Assembly: GCF_013201825.1 (NCBI RefSeq)
Contig: NZ_CP053836.1
Coordinates: 992,001-1,056,000 of the forward strand
Direction: 5' to 3'
DNA: 64,000 bases
From: Halarcobacter ebronensis
GTDB taxonomy: Bacteria; Campylobacterota; Campylobacteria; Campylobacterales; Arcobacteraceae
In this document: positions 8,519 to 18,300 of the stretch, in pieces
Position numbering within the stretch: position 1 is the first letter of the stretch
Layout: each line of letters opens with the position of its first letter
Translations under genes and position numbers: made by a program
The notes under the pieces: model-generated
The model's input: only the letters and a program-made list of their open reading frames with translations
Database searches by the model: none
What the model was told of the DNA's origin: nothing

Positions 8519-11500
8519 ATGAAAAAGAGTATTTTTAAAAGGGTCTCATTTTGGATTTTATTTAGTGCCTTTCTTATTTCACTATTTGTAATTTTTGCAA
8601 CACCGTATCTCTTTGAATCATACAAGGATTTAAACTTTAGACTTCTTGTTGCTTTTTGCATATTTTTTGGAACAATAATTATTCTACTATTGGCTGTTCT
8701 TTTTAAAAAGGAGGAGACACAAGATGCAATAAAAGAGAAAAAAGAGCAACTTGAGTTAGAAAGAGAGTATAAAAAAGTAATAAATGAAAAGAAAAAAGAT
8801 TTAAGAAGCAAGTTTTATGAAGCAATAGGGATTATAAAAAAGTCTTCTTTATATAGAAGTAAAAGAAAAGCAAAATATGAACTTCCTTGGTATTTAGTTG
8901 TTGGTAATAGTAACGAAGGGAAAACTACACTTTTGGAATCATCAGGGCTTAGTTTCCCTTTAAATGTTGATTATAGTAATAATGAAGTAGTTGAAGAAAA
9001 AAATACAAACTCATTTCAATGGTATTTTGCAGAACACTCAGTATTTATTGATATGCCAGGAAACTATATTGAACAAAAACAGAATCCTGAAGATCCAATA
9101 ATTTGGAAAGAGTTTTTAAGGATATTTACAAAAAAGAGATGGAGAAGACCAATCAATGGAATAATACTTCCAATAAGTGCCCAAACAATAATAGAAAAAT
9201 CAGAGTTGGAGCTTGAACAATATGCAAAAGATTTAAGAGATAGATTTGATGAGTTATCAAAGGCTTTTATGTCTTCAGGTATTCCTATCTATTTGATTTT
9301 TACAAAAAGTGATAAGATTGAAGGGTTTAATGAGTATTTTTCAACCCTTACAGAAGAAGAAAAAAATGAAATATTAGGAATTACTTTTGATAGTGAAAAT
9401 AGAAATATTGATTCAACAGTTATAAAACCTCTTTTGGAAGATTTAATAAAGAGGTTAAATAGTTCTGTTTTAGAAAAACTTCATTATGAGTGGGAAGAGA
9501 AAAATAGAGGTAAAATCTTCTCTTTTTGTGAAAATTTTTCAAACTTTTTTGAGAAGGCAAATCTGTTTATTGAGATGTGTTTTTCTCAAACAAGATATAG
9601 AAAACCACTTTTATTAAGAGGAGTATATTTTACAAGTGTTCCTGGAAAAACCAATGAATATGCACTTATTCCTAAAAACTCTTTAGAGTATTCAAGAAGC
9701 AATACAAAAGGGCTTTTTATTAAAAAACTTCTTAATGATATTATTTTCCCAGAGTCAGAAATAATTAAAATGGATGATAATTACAAAAAGAAAATAAAGA
9801 GAGATCAGCGGATAACATATGGTGTGACTCTTCTTTTTATAACTTTTTTTAGCATCTTTATTATACAAGATTTTATTTATCATAATAACTTACTAACTAA
9901 ACTTGAAAAAAATTATGAAATATATTTGGATAAAAAAGAGAAGATTGTCCCAAGTGATGATTTTGTAGAGATTTTAGAGACTATAAATAAACTAAATGAT
10001 ATTAAGAAATATAATGATAGTAATACTTCAAGTGATTTTTGGAAAATTCTATTTTTTAGAGTTGATGAGAGAAAAGCAAAATTAAATCAACTCTATCATA
10101 CTGACTTGGTTAAACTTTTACTTCCAAGAATTGCAGCTCTTATCAAAAGTAATATAAAAGCTGAAATTAATGATTTTGATAAGACATGGGATAATACAAA
10201 AGCCTATATTATGTTAAATCAAATTAATAGAATCGATGCAGAATTTTTATCAGAATATGTTGCTTTTTACTTAAATAAAAAATATGCAAATATGCCAGAT
10301 ATACAAAAATATTTAAACTATCATTGGCAAAATCTTTTAAGTCTTGGTTTTAACTCTTATGAAATAGATACAAAAACATTAAAATTTGCAAGAAGTAGAT
10401 TAATCAAGTTTGGGATAGAACAACTTGCCTATAAAGAGATAAAAAATCAAGTTGCACAAAAAAATTTAAATGATTTTATCTTTGCTAATGTACTAGGAAA
10501 CAATGTCTCTTCATTCGGTGGGAGTAATTATGTTATACCTGGATTTTATACAAAAAAAGGGTATAAGATTATGATAAATGAAGGTAAAGATTTAACTTCT
10601 CAAGTTCTATTAAATAACTGGGTTTTAGGGGAGAGAACTGATTTTACCACATTAGAAATTTCAGATTATTATAAAAAAATTCTCTCTTTTTATTTTAATG
10701 ACTATAAAAACTATTGGAATAAAGCCTTATCTGAACTAAAAATTGAAACGTATAGTTCCATAATTGATTTAAACAATCAATTATCACTTTTAAGTTCTGC
10801 TGATTCACCAATAATTAGTATACTTACTGCTTTAAAAAAGAATACTCAACTTTATACTCCTGAAGAGGAACTTCAGATGAAATCTGATGATAAAGTTAAA
10901 AATGCTGTTGTAAATAGAGTTGCCTCTGGGCAGTTGACAAGAATTGCTGCAAATAAAATTGCGAATAGTTCAATATCTATTATGGATAATACTAGTGTAA
11001 AAAGTCTTAGAGAATTTTTTAAACCCTATAATGTACTACTTGATGATGAATTCCAAGCAAGTAGTATTTTAAAAGATCCAATTAGTAAAATTAGTAATAC
11101 TTACCAATTAATGACATCAATTCAAGGGGCAATTACTCCAGATTTTGACTCTTTTAAAATTGTTAAAGAGAGAATTGATGGAAAATTACAACCTATTGTT
11201 GTTCCTTTGAATTTTTTACCAATTCATGTAAAAAAATGGTTTACTTTTGTTTTACAAAGTAACTGGAATCATCTTTTAGTAAATGCAAAAGCTTATATAA
11301 ATAAAAAATACAAAGATGAAGTATATTCATTTTATGATAGTAGATTAAAGAATAAATACCCTTTTAATAAAAAAGAGACTAACACCTTTGTTAAGTTAGA
11401 TGATTTAAGTGATTTCTTTAGAAAATCTGGTGTAATTGATAGTTTTTATAATAACTATCTTTCAAATTTTGTAACAGTGAATTCAAATACATATGAATAT

Positions 11501-11998
11501 GGCAATAAAAACTTAGATGGTAGTATGATGAATATTGATAAAAGCATACTCCAAGGAGTTCTAAGAGCATATAAAATTAGAAGTGTATTCTTTAAAAACA
11601 GTGGTACATTAGGTTTTGATATATCACTTAAACCAAGGGATTTAAGTGGAAATCTTGCAACAATGTTTCTTTTTTATGACAATCAATCAATCTATTATGA
11701 GCATGGACCAATAATAAGTAAAAAAATTTATTGGCCACCAAAAACTCAAAATAGCGTAGTGAAGTTTAAACTTTATGATCTATCAAATGGACTTGTCACC
11801 CAAGAGTATATAGATAATGACTGGAGTTTATTTAAGTTACTTGATAACTTTACTTATAGTTCTTCAAAAAGTAATGAGGCTGTAATAGTTTATAAAAAGG
11901 GAGAATATGATGGTTCTTTCTTTATTAAAGGTTCAGCAGTTGATTTCTTTGGTGGGAATGACTCTTTGTCAAGATTTTATTTGAGTGAGAATTTATAA
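8519..11998 (+). CDS. tssM: T6SS inner-membrane protein TssM (IcmF)
   Basis: A 1159-aa IcmF family protein. Two membrane segments lie near the N-terminus (about 10-30 and 40-60), then a cytoplasmic NTPase-like domain with an intact Walker A GNSNEGKT (129-136) and the VFIDMPGNY segment. A further membrane segment (about 436-456) precedes the large periplasmic part. The C-terminal region (about 1020-1159) contains the GPIISKKIYWPP and WSLFKLLD motifs seen in IcmF C-terminal beta domains that contact TssJ. Its stop TAA shares one base with the ATG of the PP2C gene. Confidence 0.95.
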   Translation: MKKSIFKRVSFWILFSAFLISLFVIFATPYLFESYKDLNFRLLVAFCIFFGTIIILLLAVLFKKEETQDAIKEKKEQLELEREYKKVINEKKKDLRSKFYEAIGIIKKSSLYRSKRKAKYELPWYLVVGNSNEGKTTLLESSGLSFPLNVDYSNNEVVEEKNTNSFQWYFAEHSVFIDMPGNYIEQKQNPEDPIIWKEFLRIFTKKRWRRPINGIILPISAQTIIEKSELELEQYAKDLRDRFDELSKAFMSSGIPIYLIFTKSDKIEGFNEYFSTLTEEEKNEILGITFDSENRNIDSTVIKPLLEDLIKRLNSSVLEKLHYEWEEKNRGKIFSFCENFSNFFEKANLFIEMCFSQTRYRKPLLLRGVYFTSVPGKTNEYALIPKNSLEYSRSNTKGLFIKKLLNDIIFPESEIIKMDDNYKKKIKRDQRITYGVTLLFITFFSIFIIQDFIYHNNLLTKLEKNYEIYLDKKEKIVPSDDFVEILETINKLNDIKKYNDSNTSSDFWKILFFRVDERKAKLNQLYHTDLVKLLLPRIAALIKSNIKAEINDFDKTWDNTKAYIMLNQINRIDAEFLSEYVAFYLNKKYANMPDIQKYLNYHWQNLLSLGFNSYEIDTKTLKFARSRLIKFGIEQLAYKEIKNQVAQKNLNDFIFANVLGNNVSSFGGSNYVIPGFYTKKGYKIMINEGKDLTSQVLLNNWVLGERTDFTTLEISDYYKKILSFYFNDYKNYWNKALSELKIETYSSIIDLNNQLSLLSSADSPIISILTALKKNTQLYTPEEELQMKSDDKVKNAVVNRVASGQLTRIAANKIANSSISIMDNTSVKSLREFFKPYNVLLDDEFQASSILKDPISKISNTYQLMTSIQGAITPDFDSFKIVKERIDGKLQPIVVPLNFLPIHVKKWFTFVLQSNWNHLLVNAKAYINKKYKDEVYSFYDSRLKNKYPFNKKETNTFVKLDDLSDFFRKSGVIDSFYNNYLSNFVTVNSNTYEYGNKNLDGSMMNIDKSILQGVLRAYKIRSVFFKNSGTLGFDISLKPRDLSGNLATMFLFYDNQSIYYEHGPIISKKIYWPPKTQNSVVKFKLYDLSNGLVTQEYIDNDWSLFKLLDNFTYSSSKSNEAVIVYKKGEYDGSFFIKGSAVDFFGGNDSLSRFYLSENL

Positions 11999-12672
11999 TG
12001 TCTTTTAAAAGCTTTTATTTCACACATCCAGGTCATGTTAGAAAAGTAAATGAAGATGCTTTTTATACTTGTGATGAAAAAGGTTTATGGATTGTATGTG
12101 ATGGAATGGGTGGTCACGATGAAGGTAATTTTGCAAGTCATTTAGTTACTGATATTTTTGAAGAGTTTGAGCTTAAAGGTTCTTTTGAAGATAGAATTGT
12201 TTTAATGTGTAAACAGTTAAAAATTATTCATACTTTACTTCAAAATAGAGTGGATAAATTAGGGAATGATGTTCAAATAGGAACAACTCTAATGTTACTT
12301 CATATTTACGAGAATAAAGGAGTTTGTATTCATTCTGGTGATACTAGATGTTATAACCTAAGAAACAATATATTAAGTACTGTAACAAAAGATCATGCAA
12401 TAGAGATAGATGATTTTTATGGATATAGAAGAGTATTAACTTCAGCATTAAGTGCTCCTGGTGATTTAAAAATAGAAGTAACTAGATTTATAGTACATCC
12501 TGAAGATGTATATCTTTTATGTAGTGATGGTTTATATGATAATGTAGCAAATCAAACAATAAAATCATCAATGGAAAAAGAACCACTTAATTTGGGTATT
12601 GATATTTTGAAATTTAATGTTTTATCTTCAGTCGCAGATGACAATATAACTGCAGTTTTAATTGGAAAATAA
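11998..12672 (+). CDS. T6SS PP2C-type serine/threonine phosphatase (PppA-like)
   Basis: A 224-aa PP2C domain protein. Metal-binding motifs are intact: VRKVNEDAF near the start, CDGMGGH with Asp35, a GTTLML block, HSGDTRCY, LLCSDGLYDN and a final ADDNITAV. This is the PppA role in the T6SS threonine-phosphorylation pathway, removing phosphate from the FHA protein. It overlaps tssM by one base and the kinase gene by one base, so the three are almost certainly translated together. No membrane segment is present. Confidence 0.9.
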   Translation: MSFKSFYFTHPGHVRKVNEDAFYTCDEKGLWIVCDGMGGHDEGNFASHLVTDIFEEFELKGSFEDRIVLMCKQLKIIHTLLQNRVDKLGNDVQIGTTLMLLHIYENKGVCIHSGDTRCYNLRNNILSTVTKDHAIEIDDFYGYRRVLTSALSAPGDLKIEVTRFIVHPEDVYLLCSDGLYDNVANQTIKSSMEKEPLNLGIDILKFNVLSSVADDNITAVLIGK

Positions 12673-13526
12673 TGAATTTAATAGAAGAGATAACTAAAAA
12701 TAGTATAAAGAAAAAAGAGAAAATTAAAAAAAATAAAGGAGTATTAAATAAAAGATATTTCTGTGCTGAAGAGTTAGCAAAAGGCGGATTAAGTACTATT
12801 TATAAAGGGATTGATATATATAGTGAATATTTTGGCAAGGATTCAAATATTGTAATAAAAATACCATCTGATGAATTATTAAAAAAAGATGATATTTGTG
12901 CTTTTACTTATGCTGAGTATAATTTTCTAAGAAGATTAAATCATGATAATATTGTAAAAGTATTAGATTTTGGAATTGATAGAAAAACAGATATTCCATA
13001 CTTAGTATTAGAGTATATTAATGGTATGTTGTTAAGTGAAATACCATTAGAAAGAATGAGCCTTTCTGTAAAAAATCAAGTATTTAAATCTTTGCACAAT
13101 ACTTTGAAATATGTACACAGTAAAAATATAATTCATGCAGATATAACTCCAATAAATATAATTTTAAATGATGCAAATTCTCCTATAATATTTGATTTTG
13201 GAATTTCACAAAGTGTTGAAGAAGAGAGTTTTACATTAGAATATAAAAAGGTTAAAGCATTTAATCCTAAATATTCTGCACCTGAATTAATACAAGATAT
13301 TGAATCTAAACCAACAATGTATTCAGATATTTTCTCTTTTGCTTGTGTGATGTATGAACTTTATTCTAACAAACAACTATTTAAAGAAAGCTCTTTAGAA
13401 TTATTAGAAAATCCAATAAAAATGAGAGATTTGTCACAAGTACCACTTTCATTAAAGAGATGGTTTAAATATGCATTAAATGCTATTCCAGAAAAAAGAT
13501 ATTTAAAAAGACATTATAAAATATAA
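12672..13526 (+). CDS. T6SS serine/threonine kinase (PpkA-like, soluble)
   Basis: A 284-aa Hanks-type kinase. The glycine loop is LAKGGLSTIYKG (about 36-47), the ATP lysine is K63 in IVIKIP, the catalytic loop is HADITPINI with Asp157 (HAD in place of HRD), the metal site is DFG at 175-177 and the APE motif is YSAPEL. All catalytic residues are there. Unlike Pseudomonas PpkA it has no membrane segment or periplasmic sensor; the protein stops soon after the kinase fold. It pairs with the upstream phosphatase and is expected to phosphorylate the FHA protein and so control assembly. Confidence 0.88.
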   Translation: MNLIEEITKNSIKKKEKIKKNKGVLNKRYFCAEELAKGGLSTIYKGIDIYSEYFGKDSNIVIKIPSDELLKKDDICAFTYAEYNFLRRLNHDNIVKVLDFGIDRKTDIPYLVLEYINGMLLSEIPLERMSLSVKNQVFKSLHNTLKYVHSKNIIHADITPINIILNDANSPIIFDFGISQSVEEESFTLEYKKVKAFNPKYSAPELIQDIESKPTMYSDIFSFACVMYELYSNKQLFKESSLELLENPIKMRDLSQVPLSLKRWFKYALNAIPEKRYLKRHYKI

Positions 13527-13555
13527 TAAAAAAGATAATAAATTTAATTTTTTAT

Positions 13556-13582
13556 AATAATTTTAATTATAATTAAATTATT
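13556..13582. promoter_or_regulatory. AT-rich imperfect dyad upstream of hcp
   Basis: In the 98-bp gap before hcp the arms AATAATTTTAATT and AATTAAATTATT form an inverted repeat with one extra base on the left. It sits about 45 bp before the hcp start and may be an operator or part of the promoter that gives hcp its own transcription. It loosely resembles an AT-rich Fur-type site, but in DNA this AT-rich that resemblance is weak evidence. Confidence 0.25.
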
Positions 13583-13624
13583 AATTAAGTAAAATACATT
13601 ACAAATTTTTTATAAGGAAGAAGA

Positions 13625-14149
13625 ATGAACAACCCAATTTTTATTACGATTAAAGGTAGTACTCAAGGTTTAATTACGCAAGGTACTTTTACACCAGAGT
13701 CAATAGGTAACTCTTATCAAAAAGGTCATGAAGATGAAGCACTAATTAAAGGTTTCTCTCATAACATTAGTATTCCAAGAGATCCACAATCTGGACAACC
13801 ATCTGGGCAAAGAGTACATGAACCATTTGTAATATCAAAACTATTTGATAAATCATCACCTCTTTTATACAATGCATTGACTAAGGGAGAAACGCTAACT
13901 GAAGTAGAATTGAAATGGTATAGAACAAGTTATGCTGGAAAACCAGAACATTATTTTAGTATAGTATTGGAAGATGCAGTAATCGTAAATATCGATTCTT
14001 TTATGGATAATGAAGAAACTTTAAATAAAAGTCAAGTTGCACCTCTTGAAAGAGTATCTTTTGCATATAGAAAAATTACTTGGAGACATGAAACTGCAAG
14101 TACTTCTGGTGAAGATGATTGGAGAATAGGTGTAGGATTAAGTGCATAA
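13625..14149 (+). CDS. hcp: T6SS tube protein Hcp
   Basis: A 174-aa Hcp family protein: the opening PIFITIKGSTQGLITQG, FSHNISIPRDPQSGQPSGQRVHEPF, the KLFDKSSPLL block and the closing VSFAYRKITWRHE are characteristic. Hcp hexamers stack into the tube that is fired and also chaperone some effectors. A strong ribosome site (AAGGAAGAAG) precedes the ATG. A gap on its 5' side and a strong terminator on its 3' side suggest it is transcribed as its own unit, as fits the high copy number needed. Confidence 0.96.
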   Translation: MNNPIFITIKGSTQGLITQGTFTPESIGNSYQKGHEDEALIKGFSHNISIPRDPQSGQPSGQRVHEPFVISKLFDKSSPLLYNALTKGETLTEVELKWYRTSYAGKPEHYFSIVLEDAVIVNIDSFMDNEETLNKSQVAPLERVSFAYRKITWRHETASTSGEDDWRIGVGLSA

Positions 14150-14164
14150 TTCAGCACACTTTTA

Positions 14165-14197
14165 AAGAGGCAGTTTTTAATTGCCTCTTCTTTTTTA
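14165..14197 (+). terminator. Rho-independent terminator after hcp
   Basis: Arms AAGAGGCA (14165-14172) and TGCCTCTT (14182-14189) pair perfectly around a 9-base loop and are followed by CTTTTTTATTT. It begins 15 bp after the hcp stop codon and separates hcp from the vgrG payload island. Confidence 0.9.
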
Positions 14198-14269
14198 TTT
14201 AGTATAGAGTAATAAATCAAAAAAATAATTGTTTTATAGTAAATATATCATAAAAGAAGAGAATATAAC

Positions 14270-16102
14270 TATGTCAGAGAAACTAAAAGAGAGAGAAGAG
14301 AGAATAGAAGAGAGCATAGCATTAAAAGAGTTAAGAAGAGAAGTAAGACAAGATATAAGCTGTAGATTAAATCTGCTAAATTATAAGAATAATGATACAG
14401 TAGGTGTGTATGATGGTAATTATAGTGTCTATAAATTAAAAGGGAATAGTAGTGTAAATAATCCATATATGTTTAACCTAGTGTTTGTAAGTGATGAATT
14501 TATAAATGTAGAAGATATAGTAGATACAGATGTAGAACTAAAACTAACAGATGAAGTAAATCCTTTAATAAAAAAAACAATCTATGGGAAAGTCTTTAAA
14601 GCTAAAGAAGATAGTGTAGTATCAAGGAAATACCTCTACGAAATACAAATAGTAAGCCCCCTTTATTATCTAGGATTAAATAATAGATATGAGATATTTC
14701 ATGAGAAAAAAGTAAGTGATATAATAAGTGAAATCATAAATAGATATGCACAAATATTAAATCTAAAAATAGATGTAAAATTAGATTTGATAAAAGCACC
14801 AATAAGAGAGTATGTAACCCAATATAACCAAAGTGATTTAAAATTTATACAAATGCTTTGTGAAGAGGAGGGATATAGCTTAATAATAGATTACTCTTCA
14901 AATAACCCATATACAATAACTATCTGTGAATTAAATGAACATGCAACAGTAAAAACCTATTCTTCAACTTGTAGCTTTAATCATAGTAAAAAATTTGTAG
15001 CTTCTTATAGAATAGAAGATTTCTATGATAAAGATAAACCCTCTTTAGAATATAAAATATCAAATGGCTCAACAATGAGCTCTAGTGTAGAAGATAATGA
15101 AAGCACAAGACAATTAAGAGTAGATATAAAAAAACAGAACCTAAGAGATAAACTAAACTTGTTAGATGAATCACTCTTTAAAGATCTTACAAGATACAAT
15201 AAAATAGAGTCTCAAAGAGAATATGTAAAATCAAATGAGATAGATGGAACTTCCCAAGAGCTTAATATACAAGATTCTTTGTGTATAGCCCTAGAAGATG
15301 AGAAAGCAAATAAAAAGATAGACTCAATAATATTAGAAGTAAAATATGAAGGGTTTTTTCCAAATGCCTTGGATGAATATAAACAGAGTATAAATGATAT
15401 AGTAAAACATCAACTTCAATATGAGATAAGCTTTAAAGCAATACCAAAAGATATAATATATAAACCACCATATACAATAACTAAACCAAGAATTCCAGGA
15501 ATTCTAACAGCAAGAGTGTCAAATGGAGAATCAAATACAAAAGATTTCGTAAATACAATAGATGTAGATGAACAAGGAAGAATAAAAGTACTGTTCCACT
15601 TTGAGACAAATCAAACCTCTTCTTGTTACCTAAGATTGTCAAACTTTTACTCAGGAACAAACTTTGGATCTCAGTTTTTGCCAAGGGTAAACTCAGAAGT
15701 GATAGTAAGTTTTATAAATGGAGACCCAGATCTGCCAATCATAATAGGAACCTTGCATAATGGAGAGAATAAAAATCCCTATAATCTGCCAAAAGAGAAA
15801 ACAAAGAGCTTTATAAAGACATATTCTATTCCACAATATGAAGATAAAGAAGGATATAACGAAATAGCCTTTGAAGATAAAAGGGGAGATGAGAATCTAT
15901 CTTTACGAGCACAAAAGGATATGAATACCTTAGTATTAAATGATGAATTCAAACATATACAGAATAACTCTAAGACTATTATTGATAATGATAAAGAGGA
16001 GACAGTAGAAGCTAATTCTACATTAACAGTAAATAAAGATTATACCCAGAATATAAAAGAGAATCAGATAAATACAGTAGAGAAAGAGAAGATTACAACT
16101 GT
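14270..16102 (+). repeat. 1.83-kb direct repeat, copy 1 (vgrG core)
   Basis: By eye this stretch is identical, base for base, to 22061-23893 (offset 7791). It covers the 5' end and the gp27/gp5 core of vgrG and ends abruptly in the codons after KITTV, where the two genes diverge. Absence of even silent differences points to recent duplication or ongoing gene conversion. Confidence 0.9.
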
Positions 16103-17162
16103 TCAAGAGGATTATGAGATATTTGCAAATAAAGACTTAAACACAATTGTGAAAAATGATATGAAAACTATTATTGAAAATGACATGATAACAAGGATAA
16201 AAGGAACTTCAATAGAGTATGTGGAAAAAGATGTAAAAAAGAAGTATCTTGAAAATCTTTTTACCCAAGTTGGAAAAGATTTTAGACTTGATGTACAAAA
16301 CAATTATCACCTTAAAAGCAACAATATAAAACTAAATGCAGAGATTATTGAACTAATAGGAGAAACAGGAGTAACCCTTAGATGTGGAGGAAATGTATTG
16401 ACTGTAAATCAAGGTGGAATACACTTAAAATCTTCAAATATAGATACAACTTCAAGTAATGGTGGCGTTAATGCGCAAGATGTATCTAAACCACTAATTA
16501 AAAAACCTTTATATGAAAAAATAAGAGTTATATCATTAGATGTAGATATAGCAAAACAAGCAGATATAACTGATGTTTTAACTTTTACAGCAAGAGTAGA
16601 AAAATATCAAAATGATGCTTGGGCTGAAACAACAGATTTAAATGAAACACAACTTTCTCAACTGCAATGGTACTTTATAAAAAACAATAATGAAAGTGAT
16701 AGGGATATTATCACAGATAATCCAACAGATGATAATATAACAATAAATGGTCTAACTATGACAGTAAATGTGCAAGAAGATAACATCTATAAATGGGGAC
16801 ATGGTCATTGTTATGTAGTAAATAGTGAAAAGGAAGGTTACACAAAAAGTGAGCTAAAAAGATATCTTGAAGTTGATGATATAAGAGGCTCTTATCCTTC
16901 AAATGAAGAGGGAAAATGTGAAGCAATACTAAATATTAAAGAACCAAGAGAAGATGAGTTAGCTCAGATTAGATGGACAGTTGAGGGAAGAGAAGAATCT
17001 AAATACAATGGTAAAAAAGAGATAACTCATAATCTAAAAGAAGAAAAAGTGCATGAGATAAACTTTACAGCTTATATTGATGGGAAACCTGAAGATGCTG
17101 CAAGAGGTAGATTATATTATGATGAGAATAAAGAACAAGAAGTTAAAAATAATACTAAATAA
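14271..17162 (+). CDS. vgrG: T6SS spike protein VgrG, copy 1, with long C-terminal extension
   Basis: A 963-aa VgrG. The gp27-like part (about 1-390) and the gp5/OB part with TARVSNGESNTKDFVNTIDVDEQGRIKVLFHF, QFLPRVNSEVIVSFINGDPDLPIIIGTLHNGENKNPY are clear; a needle of short repeats (DTIV/TTVEKEK/ENDM-type) follows to about 720. After GGNVLTVNQGGIHL comes a further 230-residue extension with beta-rich, Ig- or transthyretin-like character (about 735-963) that is absent from copy 2. In other T6SSs such extensions hold a Tle phospholipase. The start is set at the MSEKLKE ATG because copy 2 begins there; a TTG 42 bases upstream is in frame but not supported by copy 2. DNA 14270-16102 is repeated at 22061-23893. 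Confidence 0.93.
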   Translation: MSEKLKEREERIEESIALKELRREVRQDISCRLNLLNYKNNDTVGVYDGNYSVYKLKGNSSVNNPYMFNLVFVSDEFINVEDIVDTDVELKLTDEVNPLIKKTIYGKVFKAKEDSVVSRKYLYEIQIVSPLYYLGLNNRYEIFHEKKVSDIISEIINRYAQILNLKIDVKLDLIKAPIREYVTQYNQSDLKFIQMLCEEEGYSLIIDYSSNNPYTITICELNEHATVKTYSSTCSFNHSKKFVASYRIEDFYDKDKPSLEYKISNGSTMSSSVEDNESTRQLRVDIKKQNLRDKLNLLDESLFKDLTRYNKIESQREYVKSNEIDGTSQELNIQDSLCIALEDEKANKKIDSIILEVKYEGFFPNALDEYKQSINDIVKHQLQYEISFKAIPKDIIYKPPYTITKPRIPGILTARVSNGESNTKDFVNTIDVDEQGRIKVLFHFETNQTSSCYLRLSNFYSGTNFGSQFLPRVNSEVIVSFINGDPDLPIIIGTLHNGENKNPYNLPKEKTKSFIKTYSIPQYEDKEGYNEIAFEDKRGDENLSLRAQKDMNTLVLNDEFKHIQNNSKTIIDNDKEETVEANSTLTVNKDYTQNIKENQINTVEKEKITTVQEDYEIFANKDLNTIVKNDMKTIIENDMITRIKGTSIEYVEKDVKKKYLENLFTQVGKDFRLDVQNNYHLKSNNIKLNAEIIELIGETGVTLRCGGNVLTVNQGGIHLKSSNIDTTSSNGGVNAQDVSKPLIKKPLYEKIRVISLDVDIAKQADITDVLTFTARVEKYQNDAWAETTDLNETQLSQLQWYFIKNNNESDRDIITDNPTDDNITINGLTMTVNVQEDNIYKWGHGHCYVVNSEKEGYTKSELKRYLEVDDIRGSYPSNEEGKCEAILNIKEPREDELAQIRWTVEGREESKYNGKKEITHNLKEEKVHEINFTAYIDGKPEDAARGRLYYDENKEQEVKNNTK

Positions 17163-17202
17163 TATTTATATATAATATAAAGAAATATATGAAGGACTTA
17201 CT

Positions 17203-18300
17203 TTGCAAAGAATAAAAACAGTATTTATACTATTAATTTTAATAAATATAATAAGTGCGAATGAGATAAAAAAAGAGAATTATCCTATTTTACAATGTAA
17301 TAAAGATACTTATACTACACAAGATTTAGACACATATAACCAACTAATAAAAGATGGTGAAATCCAAGGCTATAACTGTATAGGTCTTTATTATATGAGG
17401 GCAAAAGATTATGATAAAGCAGAAGAGTATTTTAATAAAGGAAAAGATAAAGGAAGTATTGAATCTTATGCTCAACTTGGTAGCTTATATTCTAGTTTTT
17501 TAAATGATAAAGAAAAAGCTATTGAATACTATACGATAGCTGCAAATAAAGGTCATGGTAAAGCTGCTCATAATCTAGGTGTAATATATGATAAAAGATT
17601 TAATTTTAAAGAAGCGATAAAATGGTATGAAAAATCTTTTGAAAAAGGGGATACTTTCTCTTTGCTTGCAATTGGACATATCTATAGAAAGCAAAAAAAC
17701 TTTGATGAAGCTATTAAGATTTTTAAGAAAGCTGGTGAGTTGGGAGAAAGTGAAGCTTATCATAGTTTAGCAATAATTTATAGAAGAGAACAAAGTATTA
17801 AGAATCTAATAAAGTCAAAAGAATATTATTTAAAAGCAATAGAAATTGGAAATATTGATTCTGTTTGGGGACTTGGAACTTTGTATGAAGAAGATTTAAA
17901 AGATTATCCCAATGCAATAGTTTGGTATAAAAAAGGTTTTGAACTAGGGAGTAAGGAGTCTGTAACAAGGTTAGGTCTAATTTATGCAGAAAAGTTTAAA
18001 GATTATAAAAAAGCTATTAAATGGTATAAAAAAGGTTTCGAAGAACTTGGTTGTATTGAATGTGGTTCTGATATAGGATATACATATCAAATAGATTTGA
18101 AAGATTATGAAAATGCAATTAAATGGTATACAAAAGCCTATTCTTTAGGAAGTGGAAAAGCTGCTAATAATTTAGCTTATATTTATAATTACGTATATAA
18201 AGATAAAGATACTGCAATATCTTGGTATAAAAAAGCTGCAAAGCTTGGATATCAAAAATCAATAAATAAGTTAAAAGAGTTAGGAGTACCTTATGAGTAA
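17203..18300 (+). CDS. exported Sel1-repeat protein, candidate Tle1 immunity (copy a)
   Basis: A 365-aa protein with an N-terminal signal peptide (FILLILINIISANE) and about eight Sel1/TPR-like repeats with the pattern A-x-x-L-G-x-x-Y and A-x-x-W-Y-x-K-A/G. It starts at TTG, supported by GAAGGA six bases upstream; the nearer ATG upstream hits a stop after eight codons. Sel1-repeat proteins are known immunity partners of some Tle phospholipases (for example the PldB partners of Pseudomonas aeruginosa). Its location just before tle1, export signal and tandem duplication all fit periplasmic immunity. The last 8 bases hold ATGAGTAA, which is also the start of a tle1 remnant. Confidence 0.8.
   Translation: MQRIKTVFILLILINIISANEIKKENYPILQCNKDTYTTQDLDTYNQLIKDGEIQGYNCIGLYYMRAKDYDKAEEYFNKGKDKGSIESYAQLGSLYSSFLNDKEKAIEYYTIAANKGHGKAAHNLGVIYDKRFNFKEAIKWYEKSFEKGDTFSLLAIGHIYRKQKNFDEAIKIFKKAGELGESEAYHSLAIIYRREQSIKNLIKSKEYYLKAIEIGNIDSVWGLGTLYEEDLKDYPNAIVWYKKGFELGSKESVTRLGLIYAEKFKDYKKAIKWYKKGFEELGCIECGSDIGYTYQIDLKDYENAIKWYTKAYSLGSGKAANNLAYIYNYVYKDKDTAISWYKKAAKLGYQKSINKLKELGVPYE

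Noticed and set aside
8431-8811. Leftward 126-codon open frame across the tssL/tssM junction
   Set aside because: It lies wholly opposite two conserved T6SS genes, has no ribosome site and gives a Ser/Phe-rich product typical of antisense reading of AT-rich genes.
13527-13624. Fur box upstream of hcp
   Set aside because: Only a loose AT-rich dyad; without GATAATGAT-like sequence it cannot be told from background, so it is listed only as a low-confidence dyad.
14229-14270. Upstream TTG extension of VgrG1
   Set aside because: VgrG2 starts at the internal MSEKLKE ATG, and identity of the two copies begins one base before that ATG.
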